64,000 bases of DNA from Kiloniellaceae bacterium (GTDB lineage Bacteria > Pseudomonadota > Alphaproteobacteria > Kiloniellales > J153), in NCBI GenBank assembly GCA_021776115.1, contig JAJFGN010000049.1:113948-177947 (forward strand), written 5' to 3'. The notes under the pieces are model-generated. The model saw only the letters and a program-made list of their open reading frames with translations. It made no database searches and was not told where the DNA came from. How positions within the stretch are numbered: position 1 is the first letter of the stretch; every line of letters begins with the position of its first letter. Position numbers and translations under genes: made by a program. This document shows positions 18,575 through 26,998 of the stretch, in pieces.

Positions 18575-18952
18575 CTACTCCTGCGGCGCTACATGGCACC
18601 GCGCACAGGTTCGGAACTCCACCGGAAAGGCGACGACGCCATTGTGGCACATGGCGCAGCTTTCGCCTTTCTGCATCTTCTCCATGGTAATCTCATTGGC
18701 CCCCGCCTTCATCGCGAACGGCGTTTCGTGGCAAACGTAGCATCGGAACCGGATTCGGTGCGACCAATGCGGGAACACGGCGGGCGGCACGGCGGACGTG
18801 CCTTGGGCCTCGGGCGCGGCATCGGCCTGGCGCTCGAAAATGATGTCGCCAGGGGCTGCCGCCAGCGGGGCCGGAACCAGCCAGGGACCCGCCACAAGCA
18901 ATAAGGCAAGCCCGGTACCGATCGTTCGCGCGGCCACCGAGAGGAGCATCAT
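18575..18952 (-). CDS. Triheme c7-type cytochrome
   Basis: 125 aa, signal peptide (about residues 5-33, RTIGTGLALLLVAGPWLV). Three sites CYVCH, CAMCH and CARCH with the pattern FPHWSHRIRFRCYVCH, where the His before the first site supplies an axial ligand as in cytochrome c7/triheme proteins. ATG 18952 overlaps the stop of the upstream triheme lipoprotein; a second ATG at 18949 is also possible. It is clearly a paralogue of that neighbour: both end with CxxCHxxVVAF...CxRCH. It is probably a small periplasmic shuttle. Confidence 0.88.
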   Translation of the reverse strand: MMLLSVAARTIGTGLALLLVAGPWLVPAPLAAAPGDIIFERQADAAPEAQGTSAVPPAVFPHWSHRIRFRCYVCHETPFAMKAGANEITMEKMQKGESCAMCHNGVVAFPVEFRTCARCHVAPQE

Positions 18953-19563
18953 TCCTCCATCGCCGTATGACAGCGGGTGCAATTCTCGAGTGCGAAGGCC
19001 ACGACCCCGTGGCAGGTCCCGCAGTACTCACCCTCGAAGATCCGGTCCATCGTCACCTCCAGCTCACGGTAGCGAAAAACTTTCGGATGGCAGCTTTCGC
19101 ACCCTAGCCACTCGGTATGGCTGGAGTGCGGGAAGTAGGCGTCTAGCGAGGGATCGGGCCCGGGAAAGTAAAAGTCCCAGCGGAACACGGCCACCTGGGG
19201 ATCGCCGTCTCCATCGATAGAAGCACGGGGACGGATCGTGCCGTCGTGCAGCGCCGCCATCCAGTCCGCCTCGTCGAGGGCGTCTTTGGGCAGCATCTCT
19301 TGCGCCTGCTCCCAGGTCGTGACGGAGTCGATGACCGGCCGCTCCTGCTGCGTCTGCGCCACGGCCGTCGGCGTGGGAAATACAGGCGACTCGCTTACCT
19401 TCTGCGCTTCAACAGCGGCGGCAGCCTTCTCCTCCGCCGTTGGCGGTGGAATATCGAAGAACAGGGATAGCGCCTTGTCGCTGCACGAGGTGAGCAAGAA
19501 AAGGGCGGGAACGAGTAGCAGGTATTTCACCGTGCTAAACCCTTTCCCGCCCATGCCTGACAC
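18949..19563 (-). CDS. Triheme c-type cytochrome lipoprotein
   Basis: 204 aa. The signal ends in LFLLTSC, a lipobox (Cys27), so it should be lipid-anchored. An unstructured Ala/Glu/Pro-rich stretch (about 38-75) leads to a C-terminal triheme domain with CESCH, CGTCH and CTRCH and the ligand-type segment FPHSSHTEWLGCESCH. It matches the c7-like architecture of the overlapping downstream gene. It may bridge the periplasm to the barrel. Confidence 0.88.
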   Translation of the reverse strand: MSGMGGKGFSTVKYLLLVPALFLLTSCSDKALSLFFDIPPPTAEEKAAAAVEAQKVSESPVFPTPTAVAQTQQERPVIDSVTTWEQAQEMLPKDALDEADWMAALHDGTIRPRASIDGDGDPQVAVFRWDFYFPGPDPSLDAYFPHSSHTEWLGCESCHPKVFRYRELEVTMDRIFEGEYCGTCHGVVAFALENCTRCHTAMEE

Positions 19564-19589
19564 CGAGTTTGAAGACTAGGTGCGATAGT

Positions 19590-20246
19590 CTACTTTATAT
19601 GACAGCTTGTGCAAACGGCGCTGGCCGTGTTGGCGATCCGCAAGAATGGAGGAAATTGCGGATCGTGCACATTGTGGCAACTCGCGCACTCCACCTGATC
19701 GCCATCGCCCGTGGCGCCGGGCGCCCGGTACAACGGCAGATCCCCGACCTTGCCCGAGACCGGCACGACAAACTCGGGGTCCTGCCCCGCGCCGGTACCA
19801 ACGCTATAGGTGACCGAGATCGGATGGTCGTCGGTCAGATCGCCATTACGGCCAACGGCGTGGTCGCCGGTACCCATGACATCGGGCAACGTAAGGCCGG
19901 GATTGTTGATCAGAGCGTCGAACGCCGTGATACCGTCATGGCACGACAAGCAGGCCGCCGAAATACCCTGCGGCTGATTGGCGATTACCATGTCGATAGA
20001 CGGGCTATCATACATCGTGAATGACGCCGTAGCCGCAGCCTGGCGGTTCCACAAGGGGACCGGCAGCGTCGACGGATCTGACGTGTTATGCGGTGTATGA
20101 CAGAACACGCAGACATCGGCGGTGGTGGTAGTGCGGGTCGATAGATCGTGGTCAGAATTCACGATCGAGGCAGCCTGCGCCCCGGCCATCCCGAGCAAAC
20201 CCGCCAGGGCGGCCGCACCGAAAGCAATAAACAGTTTTCTAATCAT
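19590..20246 (-). CDS. Tetraheme c-type cytochrome
   Basis: 218 aa with signal MIRKLFIAFGAAALAGLLGM...AQA. Four sites: CVFCH, CLSCH, CASCH, CTSCH (last one four residues from the end, CHIK). The order and spacing mirror the N-terminal tetraheme module of the twelve-heme cytochrome (VCVFCHTPHN, PLWNRQ, QPQGxSxxCLSCHDG, DDHPIS), so one probably arose from the other. It is the first cytochrome gene after a 389-nt gap that holds an FNR-type site. Confidence 0.9.
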   Translation of the reverse strand: MIRKLFIAFGAAALAGLLGMAGAQAASIVNSDHDLSTRTTTTADVCVFCHTPHNTSDPSTLPVPLWNRQAAATASFTMYDSPSIDMVIANQPQGISAACLSCHDGITAFDALINNPGLTLPDVMGTGDHAVGRNGDLTDDHPISVTYSVGTGAGQDPEFVVPVSGKVGDLPLYRAPGATGDGDQVECASCHNVHDPQFPPFLRIANTASAVCTSCHIK

Positions 20247-20635
20247 GGCTTTTCTCCCTCCCTGGAGACTCTGCGGATCGCGCTTCCTCCGTACATTTTC
20301 TTAGACCTGCTGATTTCTCTTAACCGCGTCAGGCTAGCGCGTTCAAAACGCAGCGACATTGATTTAAATCAGGTCTTAACGGATTTTTAACGATTCGTCA
20401 GAACGCGAACGGGCTCTTACGAAGGATGTATCATCCGATCGGCCGGTACCATGGCTTCTCCCTACCCTAGGTTCGATATATGCCGCTTGGAATTTAGCAC
20501 ATCTTTAATTGAAATAAACGTCAAATTGACATTGTCCAAGTTTCGCGCGCCATTCTTGGTTAACAAGTATAGTAAAGTACTCGGTGAATTTTCTCGCTCA
20601 CTCGAGCCCCGATTGGACGGGATTTGTCGTGTCGC
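20247..20635. other. Intergenic region with promoter elements
   Basis: 389 nt with no credible gene. It holds the FNR-type palindrome (20359-20372) and an AT-rich stretch (about 20480-20590) that is unlike the surrounding coding DNA and could carry a promoter for the tetraheme operon. I see no T-tract terminator for the NHL gene upstream. Confidence 0.5.
20359..20372. promoter_or_regulatory. FNR-type site upstream of the tetraheme operon
   Basis: TTGATTTAAATCAG, one mismatch from TTGAT-N4-ATCAA. It lies 113 nt before the tetraheme start. It supports oxygen-responsive control by an FNR/FnrL-type protein (inference). Confidence 0.55.
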
Positions 20636-21754
20636 TTATTCGGTCACCGCGGCCGGGGCGCTTTGCTCGGCCTGTTCCTCTGCGCCGGGCGATTGCTTCA
20701 GATATTGAAACACCTGAACCCGGCGGTTGAATTGGTCGGCGACATAGAGTTGGTCGTTCGCGTCGATATAGGCGCCCGCCGGTAACCAAAACTCGCCGGG
20801 CCGTAGCCCCATCGAGCCGACGAAGAGCATCGGTTGCCCCTCGAAATTGAAAACCTGGAAGTTGTTGAAGGCGGCGTCGACCACATAGATATGCCCGTCG
20901 GAATCGACGGCGATTCCCTTCGGTCGCGCGAATTGCCCGACCGTGTCGCCGGTCTCGCCAAAGGACGTGAGCAAGGCACCCTCGGGACCGAAGACCTGAA
21001 CCCGGAAGTTCATGGTGTCCACCACATAGAGCCGTCCCTCCCGATCCACGGCCATGTTGGTGGGGAAATTAAACTTACCCGGGGTATCGCCACGCTCGCC
21101 GAATCCCTCGACCTGGTTTCCCTCCATGTCGAAGACGGCGATCCTGTGATTCCGGCTGTCGACAACGTATATGCGGCCCAAGGCTTCGTTAATGGCGATG
21201 CCGACGGGGGTGTCGAGTTCACCCTTCTTGCCGAAGGCGGACAGAAACGTGCCGTCGGGGCCAAAGATCACGACCCGGCTATCCAGCGCGTCGGTCACGT
21301 AGACACGGCCTAAGGAGTCGGAGGTGATGCCGGCGGGCTTGCTCAACACCCCCTTGCCCGCTTCTCCCCAGAAAGCAAAGGTGCGTTTTGTGGGATCGAA
21401 GACGACAACCCGTCCCCACCCGGTGTCGGTCACCAGAACCCTTCCCGAGCGATCAGCATGCACGCCGTAGGGCTTTTTGAGGCGAAGGACCGTATCGTCC
21501 TCCCTCTCCTTGCCGAGAAGGACGTCGGCCAGGGAAGTGGTCTCGCCATCAGCGCCAACGTCCTCCTGCGAGCTAAAGTCGCGCACGTACCTGATCCGGG
21601 GCTCCTCGGGCGGTACCGGCCATACCAGGTCAACGACCTCCGCCGGCGGCGGCGGCGGCGGTGCGGCGCAACTGCCGAGCGTTAGCAGGAGGCCTCCGGC
21701 CAAGATCATACGGCCGGTTCTGGAGCTGTTCTTGCCGCTTTGAGTCCGTTTCAT
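20636..21754 (-). CDS. NHL-repeat lipoprotein 2
   Basis: 372 aa from ATG 21754; a longer frame begins at 21817. Lipobox LTLGSC precedes a poly-Pro run (CAAPPPPPPAE). About six NHL units follow: GRVLVTDTGWGRVVVF, GRVYVTDALDSRVVIF, GRIYVVDSRNHRIAVF, GRLYVVDTMNFRVQVF, GHIYVVDAAFNNFQVF, DQLYVADQFNRRVQVF. It shares LVWP-PP and the start of the propeller with NHL lipoprotein 1, so the two are paralogues. It heads the cluster, 389 nt before the tetraheme gene. Confidence 0.88.
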   Translation of the reverse strand: MKRTQSGKNSSRTGRMILAGGLLLTLGSCAAPPPPPPAEVVDLVWPVPPEEPRIRYVRDFSSQEDVGADGETTSLADVLLGKEREDDTVLRLKKPYGVHADRSGRVLVTDTGWGRVVVFDPTKRTFAFWGEAGKGVLSKPAGITSDSLGRVYVTDALDSRVVIFGPDGTFLSAFGKKGELDTPVGIAINEALGRIYVVDSRNHRIAVFDMEGNQVEGFGERGDTPGKFNFPTNMAVDREGRLYVVDTMNFRVQVFGPEGALLTSFGETGDTVGQFARPKGIAVDSDGHIYVVDAAFNNFQVFNFEGQPMLFVGSMGLRPGEFWLPAGAYIDANDQLYVADQFNRRVQVFQYLKQSPGAEEQAEQSAPAAVTE

Positions 21755-21944
21755 GTCGATCAAGCCGTTATCCGTCTTCGGTTTACGCAAGCCCGCAGGC
21801 ACTTCGCCCGCACGCATAGTTTATCGCAGATTCACAAATCCGTCCGTCACTGAATTCCAGATCACCCGTACGTCTTCCCTTAACTTGGGTGGTCTCTGTA
21901 TTTGCCGGTAGTCTAGCAATATACCGCGCAAAGACGCCGCCAAT

Positions 21945-21958
21945 TTGATCTCTGTCAA
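21945..21958. promoter_or_regulatory. FNR-type site upstream of hemA
   Basis: TTGATCTCTGTCAA, one mismatch from TTGAT-N4-ATCAA, 70 nt before the hemA start. Control of hemA by FnrL is established in Rhodobacter; here it is inferred. Confidence 0.6.
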
Positions 21959-22027
21959 ATGCGCCTGGCGAATGAGGCTCGATACTAGGTGAAATTCTCA
22001 ACCCCACCTCGGATGGGAGAGTGAGCG

Positions 22028-23368
22028 ATGGATTATGAAAGCGTTTTCGTCAAGGCGATTGACGCGTTGCAGGCGGAAGGCCGGTACCGGACCTTCGCCG
22101 ATCTGGAACGTTGTGCCGGTAATTTTCCACGTGCCAAGCGGCACGGGCCCAGGGGAGTTGGCGAGGTTACGGTCTGGTGCAGCAACGACTATTTAGGCAT
22201 GGGTCAGCACCCGGAGGTGCTGGCGGCCATGCGCGAGGCATTGGAGTCTTGCGGCGCCGGCGCCGGGGGTACCCGCAACATCGCCGGCACCAATCACTAT
22301 CACGTGTTGCTGGAGCAAGAACTGGCAAAATTGCACGGCAAGGAAGCGGCGCTTTTGTTCACCTCCGGTTATGTCTCCAACCTAGCCACCCTGGCAACCT
22401 TAGCTTCCAAGCTACCGGGATGCGTGGTGTTCTCGGATGCCATGAACCACGCCTCGATGATCGAGGGCATCCGCCACAGCCGGGCGGAGAAGCGCATCTT
22501 CCGCCACAACGATCCGGAGGATCTGGCGCGCCAGCTGGCAGCCATAGATCCGGCGCGACCAAAGATCGTGGCCTTCGAGTCCGTTTACTCTATGGATGGC
22601 GACATCGCCCCCATCGCCGAGATTTGCGACGCGGCCGAGCGCCACGGCGCCATGACCTATCTGGACGAGGTTCACGCTGTTGGCCTCTACGGTCCGCGCG
22701 GCGGCGGCATTGCGGAGCGAGACGGGGTAACCCACCGCCTGACGGTCATCGAAGGCACCTTAGCCAAGGCCTTCGGCGTGATGGGCGGTTATATAGCCGC
22801 CTCCACGGCGTTGGTGGATTTCATCCGCTCCCATGCCTCCGCCTTCATCTTCACAACCGCCCTGCCGCCAGCGATTGCCGCCGGGGCCTTGGCCAGCGTC
22901 CACCACCTGAAGGCCAGCAACATCGAACGCGAGCGGCATCAGGAGCGCGCCGCCGCCACCAAGCGCAAGCTGCGTGCCGCCGGCTTGCCGGTCATGCCCT
23001 CGGCCAGCCATATCGTCCCGGTCCTGGTCGGCGATCCGGTGCGTTGCCGCCAGGTGACAGACCGGCTGCTCGCTCACCACGGCATCTATGTGCAGCCGAT
23101 CAACTATCCTACCGTCGCGCGTGGGACCGAGCGGCTGCGGCTCACGCCCTCGCCCCTACACAGCGATGCCGATATCGACTGCCTTACCACCGCCTTGTCC
23201 AAGATATGGGACGAGCTCGATCTCGCGCGGGTGGGCGCACAGCGAACCAATGGCCTGGAGAAGGCCAATGGCCTGGAGAAGAAGGAAACACCGGCGCCGC
23301 GCAGCGCCCATACCGCCACGCGGCGGACCCGCGTGGCCCCCGCGCGGGAGGAACCGGCATTGCCGTAG
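22028..23368 (+). CDS. hemA: 5-aminolevulinate synthase
   Basis: 446 aa; condenses glycine and succinyl-CoA to 5-aminolevulinate, the first step of heme synthesis in alphaproteobacteria. Family signatures are [14 protein letters not shown], the Gly-rich [45 protein letters not shown] and the PLP-lysine segment [13 protein letters not shown]. The start ATG has GGGAGAG upstream. The C-terminus extends past the usual end with an imperfect duplicated hexapeptide [12 protein letters not shown] (an 18-nt tandem repeat at 23247-23282) and a charged tail. It is flanked on both sides by cytochrome genes and has an FNR-type site in its promoter region. Confidence 0.96.
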   Translation: MDYESVFVKAIDALQAEGRYRTFADLERCAGNFPRAKRHGPRGVGEVTVWCSNDYLGMGQHPEVLAAMREALESCGAGAGGTRNIAGTNHYHVLLEQELAKLHGKEAALLFTSGYVSNLATLATLASKLPGCVVFSDAMNHASMIEGIRHSRAEKRIFRHNDPEDLARQLAAIDPARPKIVAFESVYSMDGDIAPIAEICDAAERHGAMTYLDEVHAVGLYGPRGGGIAERDGVTHRLTVIEGTLAKAFGVMGGYIAASTALVDFIRSHASAFIFTTALPPAIAAGALASVHHLKASNIERERHQERAAATKRKLRAAGLPVMPSASHIVPVLVGDPVRCRQVTDRLLAHHGIYVQPINYPTVARGTERLRLTPSPLHSDADIDCLTTALSKIWDELDLARVGAQRTNGLEKANGLEKKETPAPRSAHTATRRTRVAPAREEPALP

Positions 23369-23401
23369 AATCCGCTAGGGTTGCGGCCGCCACCCGCCCG
23401 G

Positions 23402-24553
23402 TTAGGGCGTGCGCTTGCGCGCGTAATAGGCCGCCAACCTCTGGATGTCGGACTCGCCCATGGGGAACGACATCGCCTGCATGATGGAGCTGGCGCGGTC
23501 GCCGGCGTGATACAACTTCAATGCGTTCACCAGATAGGATTCGGCCTGGCCAGCCAGGATCGGGAAGCGTGGATCGCCGCCGGCGCCATCCTGTCCATGG
23601 CAGCGGTCGCACCGCTCCACCCATTGCGCCGTGGTTAAGGGCTTACGGATGGGTAGCGCCTTCGGCTTCTGAGCGGCATAGAAAGCCGCCAAATCTCGTA
23701 CATCGATTTCGCGCAGCGCCAGAACCGCGTCCCGCATCACGTCGTGAGTACGGCCGCCGTTCTTGTAGAGCTCGATCGTAGTGGCTAGGTACTCGGCATC
23801 CAGACCCGAAAGCCGTGGTGTTTTCGGATCCTCGGTGTTGCCGTCCCCGCCGTGGCAGCCGACACATGGCGCCGTCACGGCTAACCCGGCGATGGCATCG
23901 CCGGCAGCCGGCGTTTCTGCCCGTTGCGGAGTCATCGCCGCGTAGTAGTAGGCCATGTCCTCAATTTCGGCTTCACTCAGATCCGCGACGAACGCTTGCA
24001 TGGTGTCGTCGCTGCGCGTGCCATCCCGATAGGCCCGTAGTGCCAGAATTAAATACGGTGCGTGCTGGCCGGCCAAGCCGGGCAAGCCGGGGACGTCGAT
24101 GTTGCCGTCCTCGCCGTGACATGAGGCGCAGTCGGCTGTCGCCGCCTTGACCGCCGCAAACGGATTGGCCTCGAGCGCGACCGCCTGTGCCTGATCCTGA
24201 GTTGCAGCCGCAGCCTGGCGGAACGGCGGCAGGCCGGCAAAATAGACCGCCACATTGGCCAAATCTGCATCGCTGAGTTGACCGGCGGCTTCCTGCATCG
24301 CCGCACCTTGTCTTTGGCCCGCCTTGTAAGCGGCCAGCGCCGCCTGAAGGTAGGCCGCGTGCTGGCCGGCGAGATGAGGTACCCCTTCTGTGGTCCCTAT
24401 ACCGTCGATCCCGTGACATTCGACGCAGGCCTTGGCCACGACCTGGCCTGCCTGAGCGTCGCCGCCCGCTGTCGTCTCAGCGGCAATGCCGGTGCCAGGC
24501 GAACCCAACAGGACGAGCCCGGCCGTTGCAATCCCGAGTGTTGTTTGTCTCAT
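23402..24553 (-). CDS. Tetraheme cytochrome of four c4-like domains
   Basis: 383 aa with a signal peptide (MRQTTLGIATAGLVLLGSPG). Four consecutive class-I cytochrome c domains of about 85-90 aa each: CVECHGIDGIG, CASCHGEDGN, CVGCHGGDGN, CDRCHGQDGAG. Each is followed by a P-x-LAGQ-type segment, an AYK/LYK-G-R stretch and a terminal Met-bearing motif (for example IMQAMSFPM). Cytochrome c4 has two such domains, so this is a doubled c4. It converges with hemA, and 96 nt separate it from the membrane cytochrome gene upstream. Confidence 0.92.
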   Translation of the reverse strand: MRQTTLGIATAGLVLLGSPGTGIAAETTAGGDAQAGQVVAKACVECHGIDGIGTTEGVPHLAGQHAAYLQAALAAYKAGQRQGAAMQEAAGQLSDADLANVAVYFAGLPPFRQAAAATQDQAQAVALEANPFAAVKAATADCASCHGEDGNIDVPGLPGLAGQHAPYLILALRAYRDGTRSDDTMQAFVADLSEAEIEDMAYYYAAMTPQRAETPAAGDAIAGLAVTAPCVGCHGGDGNTEDPKTPRLSGLDAEYLATTIELYKNGGRTHDVMRDAVLALREIDVRDLAAFYAAQKPKALPIRKPLTTAQWVERCDRCHGQDGAGGDPRFPILAGQAESYLVNALKLYHAGDRASSIMQAMSFPMGESDIQRLAAYYARKRTP

Positions 24554-24649
24554 GGCGCCCTCGTGTACTGCACGTTGCCGCCTGGCGGTTCGCGACCGGC
24601 AGCTCCGATTCGGTCTGCGCCGCCGCCCGTCGCCATCGCGACCCTGCGC

Positions 24650-25414
24650 TCAAATGGTTGTCGCCTCGCGCGGGTGCTTCTCCGGCGAGTATTTGAAGAA
24701 CCACATCTGATACATCGAAACGACCCACTGAAAGGCGAAGCTCAGTCCCATCAAGCCGCCGCCGATGATAACGACCCAGGCGAAGATCGGATTGACCTTG
24801 GTCACGTACCAGGACCCAATATCCAAAAAAATGGCGAAGAAGGGCACGGCAATAACCAATGACTTGAACCAGACCGGCCGGACGAAGGCGTGGCTGAAAA
24901 TAAATCCCGTGATGAAAAAGATGAAGGTGATGCCAAACATGTGGATATGCGAGACGCGTATCAGCGTGAAGATATCTATGCCCGTATCCAGTTCGGCAAG
25001 CGCCGCCACCTCCTTGTAGTCGGTCAGGGGCGGAATGTGCGGATTGTTGCCGTCGTGGCAAGTCGCACACCGCTGCTCGACGATCGGTTCAATTCGGGAC
25101 TTGTACTCCTGCTGGTCCACGCCCCTGCGCACCCATCCGACAATGCTGCCGCGCTCGTCGGTGGACAGCATACTCGACATCGGTCCGAGCAAGGCCGCCT
25201 CCAGCTTCGTTGCCTCTTTGTTGCCGCTATAGGCGATCGCGAGGTCTTCAACGGACAACCCCGGTTTACCGTCGCGCCCGGCGTGCGAGTTGTAGACGTG
25301 CAGCATCCCAAACAGGTAGCCGACGCCGAGCACGATAAGTGTGCCGGTGAACAATGTGCGCATGCTGAGCGGGAATTCGCTGTAATGGAAGAACATTCGG
25401 TGGACTTGGACCAT
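24650..25414 (-). CDS. Membrane-bound monoheme cytochrome, unknown family
   Basis: 254 aa from ATG 25414 (AGGGAGAGGGGC just upstream); the frame is open to 25597, but that part would include the FNR-type site. One N-terminal helix (about 17-37), a periplasmic domain with a single CATCHDGNNPH site, then three helices near the C-terminus. RVSHIHMFGITFIFFITGF has membrane histidines that could bind a further heme or quinone. I do not recognise a named complex. Encoded with the tetraheme c4-like protein, it could be its membrane electron donor or acceptor (inference). Confidence 0.75.
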   Translation of the reverse strand: MVQVHRMFFHYSEFPLSMRTLFTGTLIVLGVGYLFGMLHVYNSHAGRDGKPGLSVEDLAIAYSGNKEATKLEAALLGPMSSMLSTDERGSIVGWVRRGVDQQEYKSRIEPIVEQRCATCHDGNNPHIPPLTDYKEVAALAELDTGIDIFTLIRVSHIHMFGITFIFFITGFIFSHAFVRPVWFKSLVIAVPFFAIFLDIGSWYVTKVNPIFAWVVIIGGGLMGLSFAFQWVVSMYQMWFFKYSPEKHPREATTI

Positions 25415-25514
25415 GCCCCTCTCCCTGACCACACCTGCCGGTATGGGGAGCATAGACCCTCGCCCGGCGACCGGATAGCGATCTTTTGATAACTCACACG
25501 ACGGAAGCAATGTA

Positions 25515-25528
25515 TTGATATACATCAA
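25515..25528. promoter_or_regulatory. Perfect FNR-type site between divergent cytochrome genes
   Basis: TTGATATACATCAA is an exact TTGAT-N4-ATCAA palindrome. It is 101 nt from the membrane cytochrome start on one side and 88 nt from the plus-strand cytochrome start on the other. Confidence 0.75.
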
Positions 25529-25615
25529 GATGCATTGGTCAATTCCCTTGCTATAGTCCGCGCCACGAGACTGGCCGGACGAGCGACATAGACTCAAGAG
25601 AATGAGGGACTTGCC

Positions 25616-26017
25616 ATGAGACTACGAAGCCACTTTCGGACTTGGCTCTCCGCTTTCGCACTCGCGTTTTGGTTCGTGCCGGCGACAGCCCCGCCAGAGG
25701 CAGTGGCGCAGGAGGCCGTCAGCTTCAAAGATGACGTCTTTCCCATCATCGAGCTACGTTGCCTGGAATGTCACCAGCCGGGCGGCAGCGGTTACGAAAC
25801 CAGTGGCCTCGATATGCGGACTTACGAAGGCTTGATCAAAGGGACCAAGCATGGCTCAATCCTGACCCCGGGGAGCGCCTTCGAGAGTAACCTGATCGCG
25901 GTTATCGATCAGCGGACCGATCGGGAGATATGGATGCCGCATAACCGCAAGCGGCTGTCGAAGTGCGAACGCCTAATGTTCCGTTTCTGGGTCAGCCAGG
26001 GCGCGAAGGACAACTGA
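25616..26017 (+). CDS. Monoheme cytochrome with planctomycete-type (PSCyt1-like) domain
   Basis: 133 aa with a signal peptide ending near AVAQ. The single domain starts FKDDVFPIIELRCLECHQPG and continues SGLDMRTYEGLIKG, SILTPGSAFESNLI, IWMPHN, LSKCERLMFRFWVSQGA, matching the cytochrome type PF07635 as I recall it. There is one CXXCH. It is first of three short plus-strand genes and divergent from the membrane cytochrome over the FNR-type site. Confidence 0.85.
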   Translation: MRLRSHFRTWLSAFALAFWFVPATAPPEAVAQEAVSFKDDVFPIIELRCLECHQPGGSGYETSGLDMRTYEGLIKGTKHGSILTPGSAFESNLIAVIDQRTDREIWMPHNRKRLSKCERLMFRFWVSQGAKDN

Positions 26018-26088
26018 CCCAACGAGCGTGCGAACGCAGCCAACCGGACGCGGCCACACGCTATTTCTGTACTCAAGGAGAGGACATC

Positions 26089-26397
26089 ATGAAGCGTCAA
26101 ATCCTGATTTCTGCTTTGGCCGCGTTGAGCTTGGCGGCGGCTGGACCGGTCTATGCCGCTGGCGATATGGCCAAGGGCGAAACCTTGGCCAAGAAATGCT
26201 CTTCCTGTCACGGCAAAGACGGCAAGGGTGTCAAGAAAAACCCCCCGGTCGTCGGCATGTCTAACGCCGATTTCATCAAGGCCATGGACGACTACAAGTC
26301 CGGGGCAAAGACCCACAAGATGATGAACCTTCTGTCTAAAAAGCTTAGCGCAGAGGACTTCGAACACTTGGCGGCGTATTACTCCTCCCTAAAATAG
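26089..26397 (+). CDS. Small soluble cytochrome c (c553-like)
   Basis: 102 aa. Signal MKRQILISALAALSLAAAG; class-I cytochrome domain with KKCSSCHGKDGKGV and distal Met in KMMNLLSKKLS, ending LAAYYSSLK as c553 and c4 domains do. ATG 26089 follows AAGGAGAGG. It is probably a diffusible periplasmic carrier for the neighbouring membrane cytochrome. Confidence 0.92.
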   Translation: MKRQILISALAALSLAAAGPVYAAGDMAKGETLAKKCSSCHGKDGKGVKKNPPVVGMSNADFIKAMDDYKSGAKTHKMMNLLSKKLSAEDFEHLAAYYSSLK

Positions 26398-26483
26398 CCG
26401 CTCGGTACCTGCGGCCGGATGTGGTCGGACGCCTGTCCTGGCGCGGTCGCGTCCGGCCGCCAATCCTACGAGGAGGAACCTCG

Positions 26484-26969
26484 ATGACCGGCAACTCTCC
26501 CGCCACGCTAGGCCGTCGGCAGGTGCTGAACCTGGCAAGCGGTGGCCTCGCCGCCATTGTGGCCGCAGCCACCTCCGGCCGGTCGGTTTTCGCCGCCCAA
26601 CCCCAGATCGTCGTCTACAAGTCTCCGGAATGCGGTTGCTGCGGCCTCTGGTCCGCCGAGCTGCGGCGCAAGGGCTTCGGCGTCCGGGTGATAGAGTTGG
26701 AGAACATCGCCCCCATCAAACGCCAGGCGCGGGTGCCGGACAACTTGGAGACCTGCCACACGGCCTTCATCGACGGTTATGCGGTCGAAGGCCACGTGCC
26801 CGTCGACGCCATCGACAAGCTGCTGGCGGATCGGCCGGACGTCATCGGTATCGCCGTGCCCGGCATGCCGGCCGGGTCGCCGGGTATGCCAAGCGACCAG
26901 CGTGAGCCCTTCGACGTCTATGCGTATGCCGCGGATGGCCGGCAGACGATGTTCATGAGCTTACGCTAA
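26484..26969 (+). CDS. DUF411 metal-binding protein
   Basis: 161 aa. A twin-arginine-like N-terminus (GRRQVLNLASGG) is followed by a hydrophobic stretch, then the DUF411 core: VYKSPECGCCGLW (Cys ligands), NLETCHTAFIDGYAVEGHVP and GIAVPGMPAGSPGMP. DUF411 proteins are linked to copper or other soft metals. ATG 26484 has the RBS GAGGAGG. It lies 87 nt after the small cytochrome and may help metal handling for periplasmic redox proteins. Confidence 0.9.
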   Translation: MTGNSPATLGRRQVLNLASGGLAAIVAAATSGRSVFAAQPQIVVYKSPECGCCGLWSAELRRKGFGVRVIELENIAPIKRQARVPDNLETCHTAFIDGYAVEGHVPVDAIDKLLADRPDVIGIAVPGMPAGSPGMPSDQREPFDVYAYAADGRQTMFMSLR

Positions 26970-26998
26970 GCGTCGTTCGATTTAACCTGACAACACCG

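Noticed and set aside
22177..23484. A 435-aa open frame inside hemA in another frame
   Set aside because: It lies wholly over the well-supported 5-aminolevulinate synthase, is Arg/Pro/Ala-rich and shows no motifs; a high-GC shadow.
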